Source: UBA5266 sp964610025 (GTDB lineage Bacteria > Bacteroidota > Bacteroidia > Bacteroidales > WCHB1-69). Taken from it: a stretch of DNA of 21,291 nt. The position numbers were made by a program, and so were the translations under genes. The stretch spans positions 1 through 21,291 of the forward strand of contig CAZSTX010000038.1 of NCBI GenBank assembly GCA_964610025.1. The letters run 5' to 3'. Below are positions 7,143 through 15,376 of the stretch, in pieces (positions within the stretch are counted from its first letter, which is position 1; each line of letters starts with the position of its first letter). A model generated the notes under the pieces. The model made no database searches and was not told the origin of the DNA. It was given only the letters and a program-made list of their open reading frames with translations.

Positions 7143-8186
7143 TTAATCAACAGGAGGTTTAAAATCTCCACGTGTTACCACTACTTCATAACCAATTTTC
7201 TTCATTTGTTCTTTAAGTAAATCGAGGTATTCTGCCGCTTCTACACCCGTTGAAATTTTATTATCATAAATCATGTATTTTTCTCTTACTTCTAAGGGAG
7301 ATAAATTGGGCATTACCACATTAGCACCTGCCATAATGCCATGTACTCTTCCATCATCGTTAATGCTTCCTAATGCTGTTGTAGAAGGTAGTAATGAACC
7401 AGGTAACATAATTCTTAATATAGCTAACATATAAAGCGTCAATTCCATAGTGCCATTTTTTTTGTCAGAAAAAGGAGTTTCATGGTGGGATATAAAAGGA
7501 CCTATTCCTATCATTTGAGGCTGTAAATCAGCAATAAACAATAAATCTTCAGCTAAATTTTCGATAGTTTGATAAGGCGAACCCACCATAAAACCTGTCC
7601 CTACTTGATAGCCTATCTCTTTCAAATCATACAAACATCTTTTTCTTTCTTTACTCTTCATTTTCTGAGGATGCAATAATCCATAATGTGTCTCATTAGC
7701 AGTTTCATGACGCAATAAATACCTATCGGCTCCTGCTTGAAAATACGCTAAATATGTTTCTTTACTTTTTTCTCCTAAAGATAAAGTGATGGCAGTATCT
7801 GGATATGTTTTTTTTATAGTAGCTATAATATCAACCATTATATCGTCATAGTAAACATCTTCCCCTCCTTGTAGCACAAAAGTACGAAAACCCAATTTAT
7901 GCCCTCTTTCACAACATTCAAGTATTGTTTCTTTACTTAATCTATACCTGCTAACATTCGTATTGCTTCTACGAATGCCACAATAATAACAATCGTTTTT
8001 ACAGTAGTTCGACAGTTCGATGAGACCTCTAATATACACATCTTTTCCATAATTTTTTTCTCTTACTTGACGTGCTTTAGAAAATAAATATTCGGTTAAT
8101 TTAACATTTCTATTTTTTATTAATGCAATAAATTCTTCTTTCAACAGAAGTCTTTTATCCACCAATTTATCAATTATTTTTTGCAT
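7143..8186 (-). CDS. hydE: [FeFe]-hydrogenase maturase HydE (radical SAM)
   Basis: HydE is a cytoplasmic radical-SAM enzyme that helps build the diiron subcluster of the [FeFe]-hydrogenase H-cluster, together with HydF and HydG. The 347 residues carry the cluster-binding CxxxCxxC as Cys62, Cys66 and Cys69 in NYCKNDCYYCGIRRSN. The surrounding block GLIELSNYC...CGIRRSN...RYRL, the following FRTFVLQGGED (about 102-110), LLRHETAN and GIGPFISHHETPF are characteristic of HydE rather than the related BioB or PylB. No HydF, HydG or hydrogenase subunit lies in the window, so those must be elsewhere if the pathway works. It follows the channel gene by 63 bases on the same strand and may be co-transcribed with it. 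The ATG at 8186-8184 gives the expected N-terminus. Confidence 0.9.
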   Translation of the reverse strand: MQKIIDKLVDKRLLLKEEFIALIKNRNVKLTEYLFSKARQVREKNYGKDVYIRGLIELSNYCKNDCYYCGIRRSNTNVSRYRLSKETILECCERGHKLGFRTFVLQGGEDVYYDDIMVDIIATIKKTYPDTAITLSLGEKSKETYLAYFQAGADRYLLRHETANETHYGLLHPQKMKSKERKRCLYDLKEIGYQVGTGFMVGSPYQTIENLAEDLLFIADLQPQMIGIGPFISHHETPFSDKKNGTMELTLYMLAILRIMLPGSLLPSTTALGSINDDGRVHGIMAGANVVMPNLSPLEVREKYMIYDNKISTGVEAAEYLDLLKEQMKKIGYEVVVTRGDFKPPVD

Positions 8187-8249
8187 AAACCATATATTTT
8201 TATTATATTAACTGATTTAGTAATAATATATTTTAAATTGTTTTAAATA

Positions 8250-9479
8250 TTATTTTTTTGGATTGTCTCTTTGAAAAGCACGCACTTCAAAATAATTTAA
8301 TATTGACAATATATGGTCAAAAATGTCTGATTGAATATTTTCGTATTCAAGCCAATCAATAGTAGCAGCAAAACAATAAATTTCAAGAGGCAAACCGTAT
8401 TCATTAGGAGGCAATTGACGTACCATAATCATAGCATCTTTATTAAGCCATTTGTTCGATTTTAAATATTCTTGTATATAAATACGCAAAACTCCTATAT
8501 TTGTAAGATGTCTTCCATTAGGTCCATATAAAATAGCATTTTTCGACTGATTTTCAATTGCTATTTCTTTTTCTTTCTCTTCTATATATGCTTTTAATAA
8601 ATCAATTTGTTTAAATTTTTCAAGCATTTCGGCGTTACATTGTTTAATCGTTGTAACGTCAATATTAATAGAACGCATAATTCTTCTCATTTCCTTTTCT
8701 TGCATTCCTCGCCAATTTTGCACTGAATTGTTTAACAAATTCTTAACAGGTATAGTCGAAATGGTATTATCAAAATTTCTTATTTTAACCGAAACTAAAT
8801 TAACTTCTTCTACCGTCCCACTTACTTTAAAACTATCAATAGTAATCCAATCGCCATTACGAATAATATCGTTAGAAGATAGTTGAATACTATTGACAAA
8901 GCCTGTAATGGTATCTTGAAAAATCAACAACAAAACAGCTGAAAACGCTCCTAATCCAGCCAAAAGCCCGACAGGCGATTTATTGATAATAATAGCAACA
9001 ATTAATATAAGAGAAATTATCCAAAAAACAATAGATATAATTTGCACGTAACTTTTGATAGGCTTATCTTTTGTGCTATCACGTTGCAATAAAACAGTAG
9101 TTACAGCATTCAAAAAACACATTATAATCAAAGTGCAATTAATAATAATGTATATATTAATAAGTGCCGTTAAAAACAATTCGGAAGAACTGCCGAGAAT
9201 AAAAAACTCTCCTATTATTTTTTTTATAAAAATAGCTGGTAAGAAAATGGATACCTGATTAAAAAATTTTGCTTCATACAAAGCTCGCTTCCATTCCGAT
9301 TTATCTATATTAATACGCACAATTTGCAACATAAAAAATCGCAAAATATAATATAAAATAAGCCCAAACAATAACAATCCACTTATTATTATCAGTAGCG
9401 TTATTGTTTTTGCATAAAATTGATTAAAACTTAGAGAGTAAAAAAAATCGATAAAAAAATTTTTAATCCAATGAAACAT
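8250..9479 (-). CDS. ybdG: Mechanosensitive channel, MscS superfamily, YbdG-like
   Basis: This inner-membrane channel of 409 residues should open on membrane tension during osmotic downshock. The N-terminal half holds about five hydrophobic segments (near 25-50, 75-95, 100-130, 140-165 and 170-195). The pore-lining helix and beta domain appear as LLAGLGAFSAVLLLIFQDTITGFVNSIQLSSNDIIRNGDWI, followed by VEEVNLVSVKIRNFDNTISTIPVKNLL. The C-terminal part, including IYIQEYLKSNKWLN, MIMVRQLPPNEYGLPLEIYCF and DIFDHILSILNYFEVRAFQ, closely resembles E. coli YbdG (MscM), also about 415 residues long, so it belongs to that subgroup rather than to short MscS. The ATG is at 9479-9477. hydE follows after 63 bases. 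Confidence 0.9.
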   Translation of the reverse strand: MFHWIKNFFIDFFYSLSFNQFYAKTITLLIIISGLLLFGLILYYILRFFMLQIVRINIDKSEWKRALYEAKFFNQVSIFLPAIFIKKIIGEFFILGSSSELFLTALINIYIIINCTLIIMCFLNAVTTVLLQRDSTKDKPIKSYVQIISIVFWIISLILIVAIIINKSPVGLLAGLGAFSAVLLLIFQDTITGFVNSIQLSSNDIIRNGDWITIDSFKVSGTVEEVNLVSVKIRNFDNTISTIPVKNLLNNSVQNWRGMQEKEMRRIMRSINIDVTTIKQCNAEMLEKFKQIDLLKAYIEEKEKEIAIENQSKNAILYGPNGRHLTNIGVLRIYIQEYLKSNKWLNKDAMIMVRQLPPNEYGLPLEIYCFAATIDWLEYENIQSDIFDHILSILNYFEVRAFQRDNPKK

Positions 9480-9509
9480 AAATACTTTCTTTTTTAAAAT
9501 GATAATTTA

Positions 9510-9517
9510 CAAAAATA
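9510..9517 (-). promoter_or_regulatory. -7-like element upstream of the YbdG-like channel
   Basis: On the minus strand TATTTTTG at 9517-9510 fits the TAnnTTTG consensus 31 bases ahead of the ATG at 9479. No TTTG is visible at the expected -33 spacing, so support rests on the element and its position alone. Confidence 0.4.
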
Positions 9518-9608
9518 GGCATTTTTTTCGAATTCTACTATAAAAAAAAACATTATATATATTTTTTTTAAAAATGATAAAATAAATATTTCTTTATTGT
9601 TTTTTTTA

Positions 9609-9616
9609 TATCTTTG
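9609..9616 (+). promoter_or_regulatory. -7 promoter element for the recQ run (TATCTTTG)
   Basis: TATCTTTG fits TAnnTTTG and is followed by C. It lies 33 bases ahead of the recQ ATG and faces away from the channel promoter. No clear -33 TTTG is seen; a TTG at 9597-9599 is too close. Confidence 0.5.
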
Positions 9617-9648
9617 CATCAAAATATCAAGATTCCTTATTAAGAATT

Positions 9649-11853
9649 ATGTTAGAAATATCATCAAAAGAGCTGCATCAACATCTTAAAGAAATTTTCG
9701 GTTACGACCGATTTAAAGAAAACCAAGAAGAAGTTATACATTCTATCTTAAAAGGGAAAGATATCTTGGTAATTATGCCTACAGGTGGCGGAAAATCAAT
9801 GTGCTACCAACTTCCAGGGATTCTAATGGAAGGCACCGCTATTATCGTATCGCCTTTAATTGCTTTAATGAAAAATCAAGTCGATTCCTTACGTAATTTT
9901 AGTTTAAACAAAAGCATAGCACATGTTTACAATTCATCTTTAAGTAAAAGCGAGCAAGATAAAGTAAAAAAAGACCTTTTTAGTGGAAAAACTAAACTCT
10001 TATATGTTTCTCCCGAATTTTTAGCAAAAGAAGAAAACAGATTAATGCTAAAAAACATAAAAATTTCATTTTTTGCTATTGACGAAGCACATTGTATTTC
10101 AGAATGGGGGCATGATTTTCGTCCAGAATATCGAGAAATTAAAACCATGGTAGATATGATAGAAAAAAAAATACCTATCATGACTCTAACAGCGACGGCA
10201 ACTCCAAAAGTACGTCATGACATACAAAAAAATCTTAAAATGTTAGATGTCGATCCGTTTATATCTTCTTTTAACCGCCCAAATATCTATTACGAAATTA
10301 GAGAAAAAACAAAAGATATTGATAAAGAAATTATTAAATTCATTCATAACCATCCTGAAGATTCGGGCATTATTTATTGTCTAAGCAGAAAAAAAGTTGA
10401 AGAATTTTGTGAAAAACTTACTGTTAATAAAATCAAAGCATTACCCTACCATGCTGGTTTAGATAAAAATAAACGTTCCGAAAACCAAGATAAATTTTTG
10501 ATGGAAGACGTAAATGTTATTGTTGCAACAATAGCTTTTGGCATGGGAATTGATAAACCAAATGTACGTTATATCATACATTATAATATGCCAAAAAGTT
10601 TAGAAGGCTATTATCAAGAAACAGGACGAGCTGGACGAGACGGAGGAGAAGCTACTTGTGTCGCTTTCTATTCATATGATGACATTTTGCACTTAGAAAA
10701 ATTAATGAGAAACAAACCTTTTTCAGAACAAGAAATATCAAGACAACTATTAGCAGAAACAACAGCTTATGCAGAAACAAATATTTGCCGAAGAAAACAC
10801 TTGTTGTTTTATTTTGGAGAAACATATGAAAACGAAAATTGCAGTTGTTGCGACAACTGTTTACACCCTAAACTAAAAATGGAAGGAAAAGAATACGTTC
10901 AAATTTTACTGTCAGCAATTCAAGAATTGAAACAACAGTTTAAAGATAAATACATTATTAATGTAATTATCGGAAATTTATCACCTGATATAAAAAAATT
11001 CAAACACAATCAGTTAAAGTGTTTCGGAGAAGGTCAAGATAAAAGTGAAAAATTCTGGGCATACTTGATACGGCAAGTTTTACTAGAAAAATTATTAATA
11101 AAAGATATTGAAAATTACGGCATTATTAAGATAACTCCTGCAGGTGAAAAGTTTCTTAAAAAACCTTATTCAATACAAATAATTAAAACAGACGAAAAAG
11201 AAGATGATGACGAAGATCAAGAAATTGATACTGCCATTCCTATACAAAAAGAAGGAGTAATCGACAAAGCACTTTATAAAATGTTGAAAGACCTTTTAAA
11301 AAACATTGCTAAAAAAGAAAATCTCCCACCCTATGTCATTTTTCAAGACATTTCATTAGAAGATATGTGCGTGCAATATCCTACTAATATGAATGAAATG
11401 ACACAAATAACAGGAGTTGGTATAGGAAAAGCTCAAAAATACGGACAGCCATTTATTGATTTAATAAAAAAATATATCGATGACAACGAAATAGAACGAC
11501 CTCAAGATCTTGTGGTTAAATCTGTTATCAATAAATCTGGATTAAAAGTATATATTATTCAAAACATTGATGCTAAAATTAGTTTCGAAGATATTGCTAT
11601 TGCCAAAAATATCACCAAAGACGAACTATTAACTGAAATAGAAAGCATTGTTATGTCAGGAACTAAGTTAGATATAAACTATTATATTGACGAAACTATC
11701 GACATTTATCATCAAGAAGAAATAATTGATTATCTTATGAACACTGAAGTAGATTCACTCGATAATGCACTAAAAGAACTAGGCGAAGATGAATATACAT
11801 TAGAAAAAATACGAATAATGAGAATTAAATTTTTATCTGATATAGGCAATTAA
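9649..11853 (+). CDS. recQ: ATP-dependent DNA helicase RecQ
   Basis: RecQ is a 3'-to-5' helicase used in recombination repair and stalled-fork processing. All core motifs are present: FGYDRFKENQEEVI (motif 0), Walker A MPTGGGKS at 43-50, DEAHCISEWGHDFRPEY from 145, TLTATATPKV, GIIYCLSRKKVEEFC, and the motif VI stretch YYQETGRAGRDGG. The RecQ-C-terminal zinc site is intact with Cys380, Cys398, Cys401 and Cys404 (NICRRKH...CSCCDNC). A winged-helix region and an HRDC-like domain (about 540-620, LYKMLKDLLKNIAKKENLPPYVIF through GVGIGKAQKYG) follow, then about 110 further C-terminal residues. At 734 residues it matches the longer RecQ form usual in Bacteroidetes rather than the 610-residue E. coli protein. 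It leads a run of same-strand genes, with the OmpH-like gene 13 bases downstream. Confidence 0.96.
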   Translation: MLEISSKELHQHLKEIFGYDRFKENQEEVIHSILKGKDILVIMPTGGGKSMCYQLPGILMEGTAIIVSPLIALMKNQVDSLRNFSLNKSIAHVYNSSLSKSEQDKVKKDLFSGKTKLLYVSPEFLAKEENRLMLKNIKISFFAIDEAHCISEWGHDFRPEYREIKTMVDMIEKKIPIMTLTATATPKVRHDIQKNLKMLDVDPFISSFNRPNIYYEIREKTKDIDKEIIKFIHNHPEDSGIIYCLSRKKVEEFCEKLTVNKIKALPYHAGLDKNKRSENQDKFLMEDVNVIVATIAFGMGIDKPNVRYIIHYNMPKSLEGYYQETGRAGRDGGEATCVAFYSYDDILHLEKLMRNKPFSEQEISRQLLAETTAYAETNICRRKHLLFYFGETYENENCSCCDNCLHPKLKMEGKEYVQILLSAIQELKQQFKDKYIINVIIGNLSPDIKKFKHNQLKCFGEGQDKSEKFWAYLIRQVLLEKLLIKDIENYGIIKITPAGEKFLKKPYSIQIIKTDEKEDDDEDQEIDTAIPIQKEGVIDKALYKMLKDLLKNIAKKENLPPYVIFQDISLEDMCVQYPTNMNEMTQITGVGIGKAQKYGQPFIDLIKKYIDDNEIERPQDLVVKSVINKSGLKVYIIQNIDAKISFEDIAIAKNITKDELLTEIESIVMSGTKLDINYYIDETIDIYHQEEIIDYLMNTEVDSLDNALKELGEDEYTLEKIRIMRIKFLSDIGN

Positions 11854-11866
11854 ATATAAAAACAAA

Positions 11867-12601
11867 ATGGACGAAAATAATATTGAATTAGAAAATACTA
11901 TAGAAAACAATGAGAATAAAATAAATGAGAATCATTTTGCTGAAATTCAAGAAAACAATGACATTCTCCCGCCTTCAACTGTAAAATGTAAAATCAACCC
12001 ACAATGTTTATTGAAAACATTGCTATATATTATACTTATTACATCTGTTATTATATTGTACTTTCTTCATTTTACTACAAACAAAAAAGATGTAGATAAA
12101 CTGAGCAATATTATCGCTAAAAGTAGCAATACTATTATGCTAACCATAAACAACGACTCTATTATTGCACATTTTACACTTGCTCAATTACTCAAAACCG
12201 ATTTGGAAACAGAAGCCAGCAAATATCAACAAGAATTAACTTCCAAAAAATCAGCTCTTGAAGAAAAATATAAAAATTTTCAAATAAATATCAAAAACAA
12301 TGTTTTGACTCAAACTCAAATTCAAAATGCAGAAAACCAACTTCAACAAGAAGCTGCTAATTTTCAATCTTTACAAGAGCAATACAGCTACACACTTGCA
12401 ATGAAAGAAGAATCGGTACATAAAGAAATCACCGACTCAATCATTAACGCCGCAAATAGAGTCAACAATAACAAATACAAAGCAGATTATGTTTTAGCTA
12501 CCTCTACAGGCTCAGCTATTTTATATGCTAATAAAATTTATGATATAACAGATGACGTAATCAAAGAACTAAACGATACTTATCGAAAAACATCTAAATA
12601 A
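11867..12601 (+). CDS. OmpH/Skp-like periplasmic protein with membrane anchor
   Basis: This 244-residue protein has an acidic, Asn/Glu-rich N-terminal tail (1-45), one membrane segment at about 49-69 (LLKTLLYIILITSVIILYFLHF) and a periplasmic part. The latter follows the OmpH/Skp plan: a short beta segment (TIMLTINNDSI), a long coiled coil (about 105-190, ELTSKKSALEEKYKNFQINIKN and a Gln-rich return helix), then KYKADYVLATSTGSAILYANKIYDITDDVIKELNDTYRK. This last stretch matches the end of Bacteroidetes OmpH proteins, which chaperone outer-membrane proteins across the periplasm. The family in E. coli uses a cleaved signal peptide; here the segment looks like an uncleaved anchor with a cytosolic tail. 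It lies 13 bases after recQ and 10 before the next gene. Confidence 0.8.
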   Translation: MDENNIELENTIENNENKINENHFAEIQENNDILPPSTVKCKINPQCLLKTLLYIILITSVIILYFLHFTTNKKDVDKLSNIIAKSSNTIMLTINNDSIIAHFTLAQLLKTDLETEASKYQQELTSKKSALEEKYKNFQINIKNNVLTQTQIQNAENQLQQEAANFQSLQEQYSYTLAMKEESVHKEITDSIINAANRVNNNKYKADYVLATSTGSAILYANKIYDITDDVIKELNDTYRKTSK

Positions 12602-12611
12602 ATCAATAAAC

Positions 12612-13046
12612 ATGAAAATAGTCCATCTTTTCACTTTTCATATTCTTATTCTTTTATTTACAACTTGCGCTCACTCAAACAAAGAAATTGTTGTCGATGA
12701 AACTTGGGCAAACGGGAACCCCAAAGAAACCACAGAATACATCACAACAAAAGAGGGAAAAAAGCAAATTTATAAAAAAACAATGTACTATGAAAACGAA
12801 AAAAAATTTATAGAAGGAACTTATAGTGAAAGCCAAGAAAGGAATGGAAAGTGGACTTCTTGGTTTAATGATGGTAAAAAAAACAGCGAAGGAACTTATG
12901 TAAATGGAAAAGAAGAAGGAAAATATACAGTTTGGTATCCTAATGGAAAAATACGTTATATAGGATACTATAAAAATGGAATAAAAAGCGGAAAATGGAA
13001 ATTTTACGATGAAAATGAAAAAATAATAAACGAAATTAATTATTAA
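12612..13046 (+). CDS. MORN-repeat (YwqK-like) envelope protein, possible lipoprotein
   Basis: The 144-residue product starts with a hydrophobic signal segment (IVHLFTFHILILLFTTC) ending at Cys19. That cysteine could be lipidated, but FTTC is a poor lipobox. The remainder consists of MORN_2-type repeats: an NGNPKE start, then SWFNDGKKNSEGTYVNGKEEGK, VWYPNGKIRYIGYYKNGIKSGK and KFYDENEKI, each with the (W/Y)xxNGK core followed by G(T/Y)Y. Databases often label such proteins 'YwqK antitoxin', but no toxin partner is nearby and the name should not be taken literally. It probably sits in the periplasm or on a membrane surface. It follows the OmpH-like gene by 10 bases. The role is unknown. Confidence 0.75.
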   Translation: MKIVHLFTFHILILLFTTCAHSNKEIVVDETWANGNPKETTEYITTKEGKKQIYKKTMYYENEKKFIEGTYSESQERNGKWTSWFNDGKKNSEGTYVNGKEEGKYTVWYPNGKIRYIGYYKNGIKSGKWKFYDENEKIINEINY

Positions 13047-13109
13047 TTTTTTCAAAATAATAACACAAGAAAATCAATTAAATATTTAAGAATAAAATAT
13101 ATAAATATT

Positions 13110-14702
13110 ATGCAAAAATTATTATTAGGAGATGAAGCCATTGCACAAGCTGCATTAGATTCAGGTATATCAGGCATCTATGCATATCCAGGAACTCCAT
13201 CTACCGAAATTATGGAGTACATACAAGCATCTAAACAAGCAGCCGAAGATAATGTGCATCGACAATGGTCTGTCAATGAAAAAACAGCCTTAGAAGCTGG
13301 AATAGGAATGTCATACGCTGGCAAACGTGCCATTGTATGTATGAAACATGTCGGATTAAATGTTGCTGCCGATGCTTTTATGAATGTTGCCATCACTAGT
13401 GCTAATGGAGCACTTGTAGTAGTTGCTGCTGATGACCCAAGCATGCACTCGTCGCAAAACGAACAAGACTCAAGATATTACGGACAATTTGCTTTTATTC
13501 CTATATTCGAACCGTCCAATCAACAAGAAGCTTATGACATGACCGTAGCAGCTTTTGACTTTTCGGAAAAACATAAAATACCAGTATTATTACGCATCAC
13601 TACACGCTTAGCTCATTCGCGTGCTGGCGTAAAATGTCATTATAAAAGAAAACAAAACGAATTAAAATTACCCGAAAATCCAAAACAATTTATTTTACTG
13701 CCCGCTATTGCTCGTAAACAATACAACGAATTACTTGATAAACAAGAAATTATAAGAAAAGATATCGAAAAATCTACTTTCAATCTATATATTGAAGGAA
13801 AAGATAAAACAATGGGCATTATTACCTCAGGTATCGCTTTTAACTACCTAATGGAAAACTATCAAGACACAAAATGCCCTTATCCTATAGTTAAAATAAC
13901 ACAATATCCCCTACCCCTTAACTATATCAACAAATTAGCAGACGAATGTGATTCTCTAATATTGATGGAAGAAGGTTATCCTTTGATAGAAGAACAATTG
14001 CGTGGATTGCTAAATCGTTGCCTCAAAATCAAAGGACGTTTAGATGGCACTTTACCACGAGTAGGAGAATTAAATGCCAACCATATAGCAAAAGCATTGG
14101 GTTTGCCTGATACACAAGGCGAAGCCATTCCAGATATCGTAATGCCTCGCCCACCTGCTTTATGCTTGGGTTGTCCTCATATCGACACCTATAAAGCATT
14201 AAATGAAGCTATTGAACCTTACGGAAAAGGAAGAGTATTTGCCGATATAGGCTGTTACACTTTAGGAGCATTACCTCCATACAATGCTATTTTTTCTTGC
14301 GTCGATATGGGAGCATCTATTACTATGGCAAAGGGCGCTTCTGATGCTGGATTAAATCAAGCAGTAGCTGTAATTGGAGATTCTACATTCTGTCATTCAG
14401 GAATTTCCTCTTTATTTGATTGCGTTATAGAAAACACACCTATTACCGTTTTCATACTCGATAATTCAACAACCGCTATGACTGGCGGACAAAAATCGCA
14501 TGCCTACGGAAGAATTGAAAATATTTGTTTAGGATTAGGTATAGAAAAAGAACATATTCATGTGATTAAACCATTGCCAAAAGAGCATCAAAAAAATGTT
14601 GAAATAATAAAAAAAGAGTTAAAATATCAAGGAATTTCAGTAATTATACCTGAACGTGAATGCGTACAGACTTTGAAACGCAGATTGAGAGCTCAAAGAT
14701 AA
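13110..14702 (+). CDS. iorA: Indolepyruvate:ferredoxin oxidoreductase, alpha subunit
   Basis: With IorB this cytoplasmic enzyme oxidatively decarboxylates arylpyruvates from Trp, Phe and Tyr to aryl-acetyl-CoA, passing electrons to ferredoxin. The 530 residues show the N-terminal pyrimidine-binding domain (GISGIYAYPGTPSTEIMEYI, then NEKTALEAGIGMSYAGKRAIVCMKHVGLNVAADAF), a middle domain, the CLGCPH motif at 352-357 and the thiamine-diphosphate site GDSTF at 423-427 with NSTTAMTGGQ at 452-461. The protein ends at VIIPERECVQTLKRRLRAQR: the C-terminal two-[4Fe-4S] ferredoxin domain found in classic IorA of about 600 residues is absent. I believe this short form is common in Bacteroidetes but cannot check. 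iorB follows after 29 bases. Confidence 0.93.
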   Translation: MQKLLLGDEAIAQAALDSGISGIYAYPGTPSTEIMEYIQASKQAAEDNVHRQWSVNEKTALEAGIGMSYAGKRAIVCMKHVGLNVAADAFMNVAITSANGALVVVAADDPSMHSSQNEQDSRYYGQFAFIPIFEPSNQQEAYDMTVAAFDFSEKHKIPVLLRITTRLAHSRAGVKCHYKRKQNELKLPENPKQFILLPAIARKQYNELLDKQEIIRKDIEKSTFNLYIEGKDKTMGIITSGIAFNYLMENYQDTKCPYPIVKITQYPLPLNYINKLADECDSLILMEEGYPLIEEQLRGLLNRCLKIKGRLDGTLPRVGELNANHIAKALGLPDTQGEAIPDIVMPRPPALCLGCPHIDTYKALNEAIEPYGKGRVFADIGCYTLGALPPYNAIFSCVDMGASITMAKGASDAGLNQAVAVIGDSTFCHSGISSLFDCVIENTPITVFILDNSTTAMTGGQKSHAYGRIENICLGLGIEKEHIHVIKPLPKEHQKNVEIIKKELKYQGISVIIPERECVQTLKRRLRAQR

Positions 14703-14731
14703 AAAAATATTAATCGTAAAATTTTAAAATA

Positions 14732-15310
14732 ATGAATATAAATATAATATTAGCAGGTGTGGGTGGACAAGGAATATTATCTATTGCCACTATTATTGGC
14801 AATACAGCCGTAAAACAAGGGTTGCATTTAAAACAAGCAGAAGTACATGGCATGAGTCAAAGAGGTGGAGATGTGCAATCACACTTACGCCTATCAGACA
14901 AAGAAATTGCCGCCGACCTCATTCCCTTAGGAAAAGCAGATATTATTATCTCTGTTGAACCCATGGAATCGTTACGCTATTTACCTATGTTAAAACCTGA
15001 TGGATGGGTAGTTACTAACACAAATCCTTTCATTAACATTCCTAATTATCCCGAAAAAGATGCCTTATTAGAACGTATCAGTAAATTAAAAAATAAAATT
15101 GCTATTGATGCCGACGAAATTGCTAAAAACTTAGGTTCTGCTCGTTCGTCTAACATGATTATTCTCGGGGCTGCTTCACCTTTTTTACAATTAAAAATTG
15201 AAGATATTCAACAAACGATAAAAGACACTTTTATTCGTAAAGGACAAGATGTAGTAGATATAAATATTGCTTGCTTAGAAGCAGGTAGAAATTTTGCTAC
15301 TCAAAAATAA
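14732..15310 (+). CDS. iorB: Indolepyruvate:ferredoxin oxidoreductase, beta subunit
   Basis: This is the gamma-type subunit that pairs with IorA in the 2-oxoacid:ferredoxin oxidoreductase. The 192 residues have the expected opening IILAGVGGQGILSIATIIGNTA, with the glycine-rich GVGGQG turn at about 9-14 that contributes to CoA and cofactor binding at the interface. The family block AEVHGMSQRGGDVQSHLRLS and IIISVEPMESLRYLPML follow. It is 29 bases downstream of iorA, and a perfect hairpin ends the unit 12 bases after its stop. Length is normal. Confidence 0.94.
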   Translation: MNINIILAGVGGQGILSIATIIGNTAVKQGLHLKQAEVHGMSQRGGDVQSHLRLSDKEIAADLIPLGKADIIISVEPMESLRYLPMLKPDGWVVTNTNPFINIPNYPEKDALLERISKLKNKIAIDADEIAKNLGSARSSNMIILGAASPFLQLKIEDIQQTIKDTFIRKGQDVVDINIACLEAGRNFATQK

Positions 15311-15321
15311 TTAAAATCCAG

Positions 15322-15351
15322 ATAAGAGGATGTATTGTTGCATCCTCTTAT
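15322..15351 (+). terminator. Intrinsic terminator after iorB
   Basis: ATAAGAGGATG at 15322-15332 pairs perfectly with CATCCTCTTAT at 15341-15351 around an 8-base loop (TATTGTTG), starting 12 bases after the iorB stop. The following sequence is AT-rich (ATTTATTAAAAT) rather than a pure T run. It separates iorAB from the flavodoxin, although the flavodoxin ATG is only 26 bases further on. Confidence 0.75.
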
Positions 15352-15376
15352 ATTTATTAAAATAAAATGAGGAAAT

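Noticed and set aside
12840..13010. DNA-level tandem repeat in the MORN gene
   Set aside because: The repetition is at protein level (NGK cores) with diverged codons; no CRISPR-like or exact DNA repeat is present.
12612..13046. Toxin-antitoxin system suggested by the YwqK-like label
   Set aside because: No toxin-like gene is adjacent; neighbours are an OmpH-like chaperone and iorA, and the protein carries an export signal.
12675..13055. Minus-strand ORF of 126 codons opposite the MORN-repeat gene
   Set aside because: Its Phe/Ile/Ser-rich protein is the complement of Lys/Asn/Glu codons in the sense gene; the sense frame has a signal segment and MORN repeats.
13178..13444. Minus-strand ORF of 88 codons within iorA
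   Set aside because: Antisense shadow of a strongly conserved part of iorA with no signal of its own.
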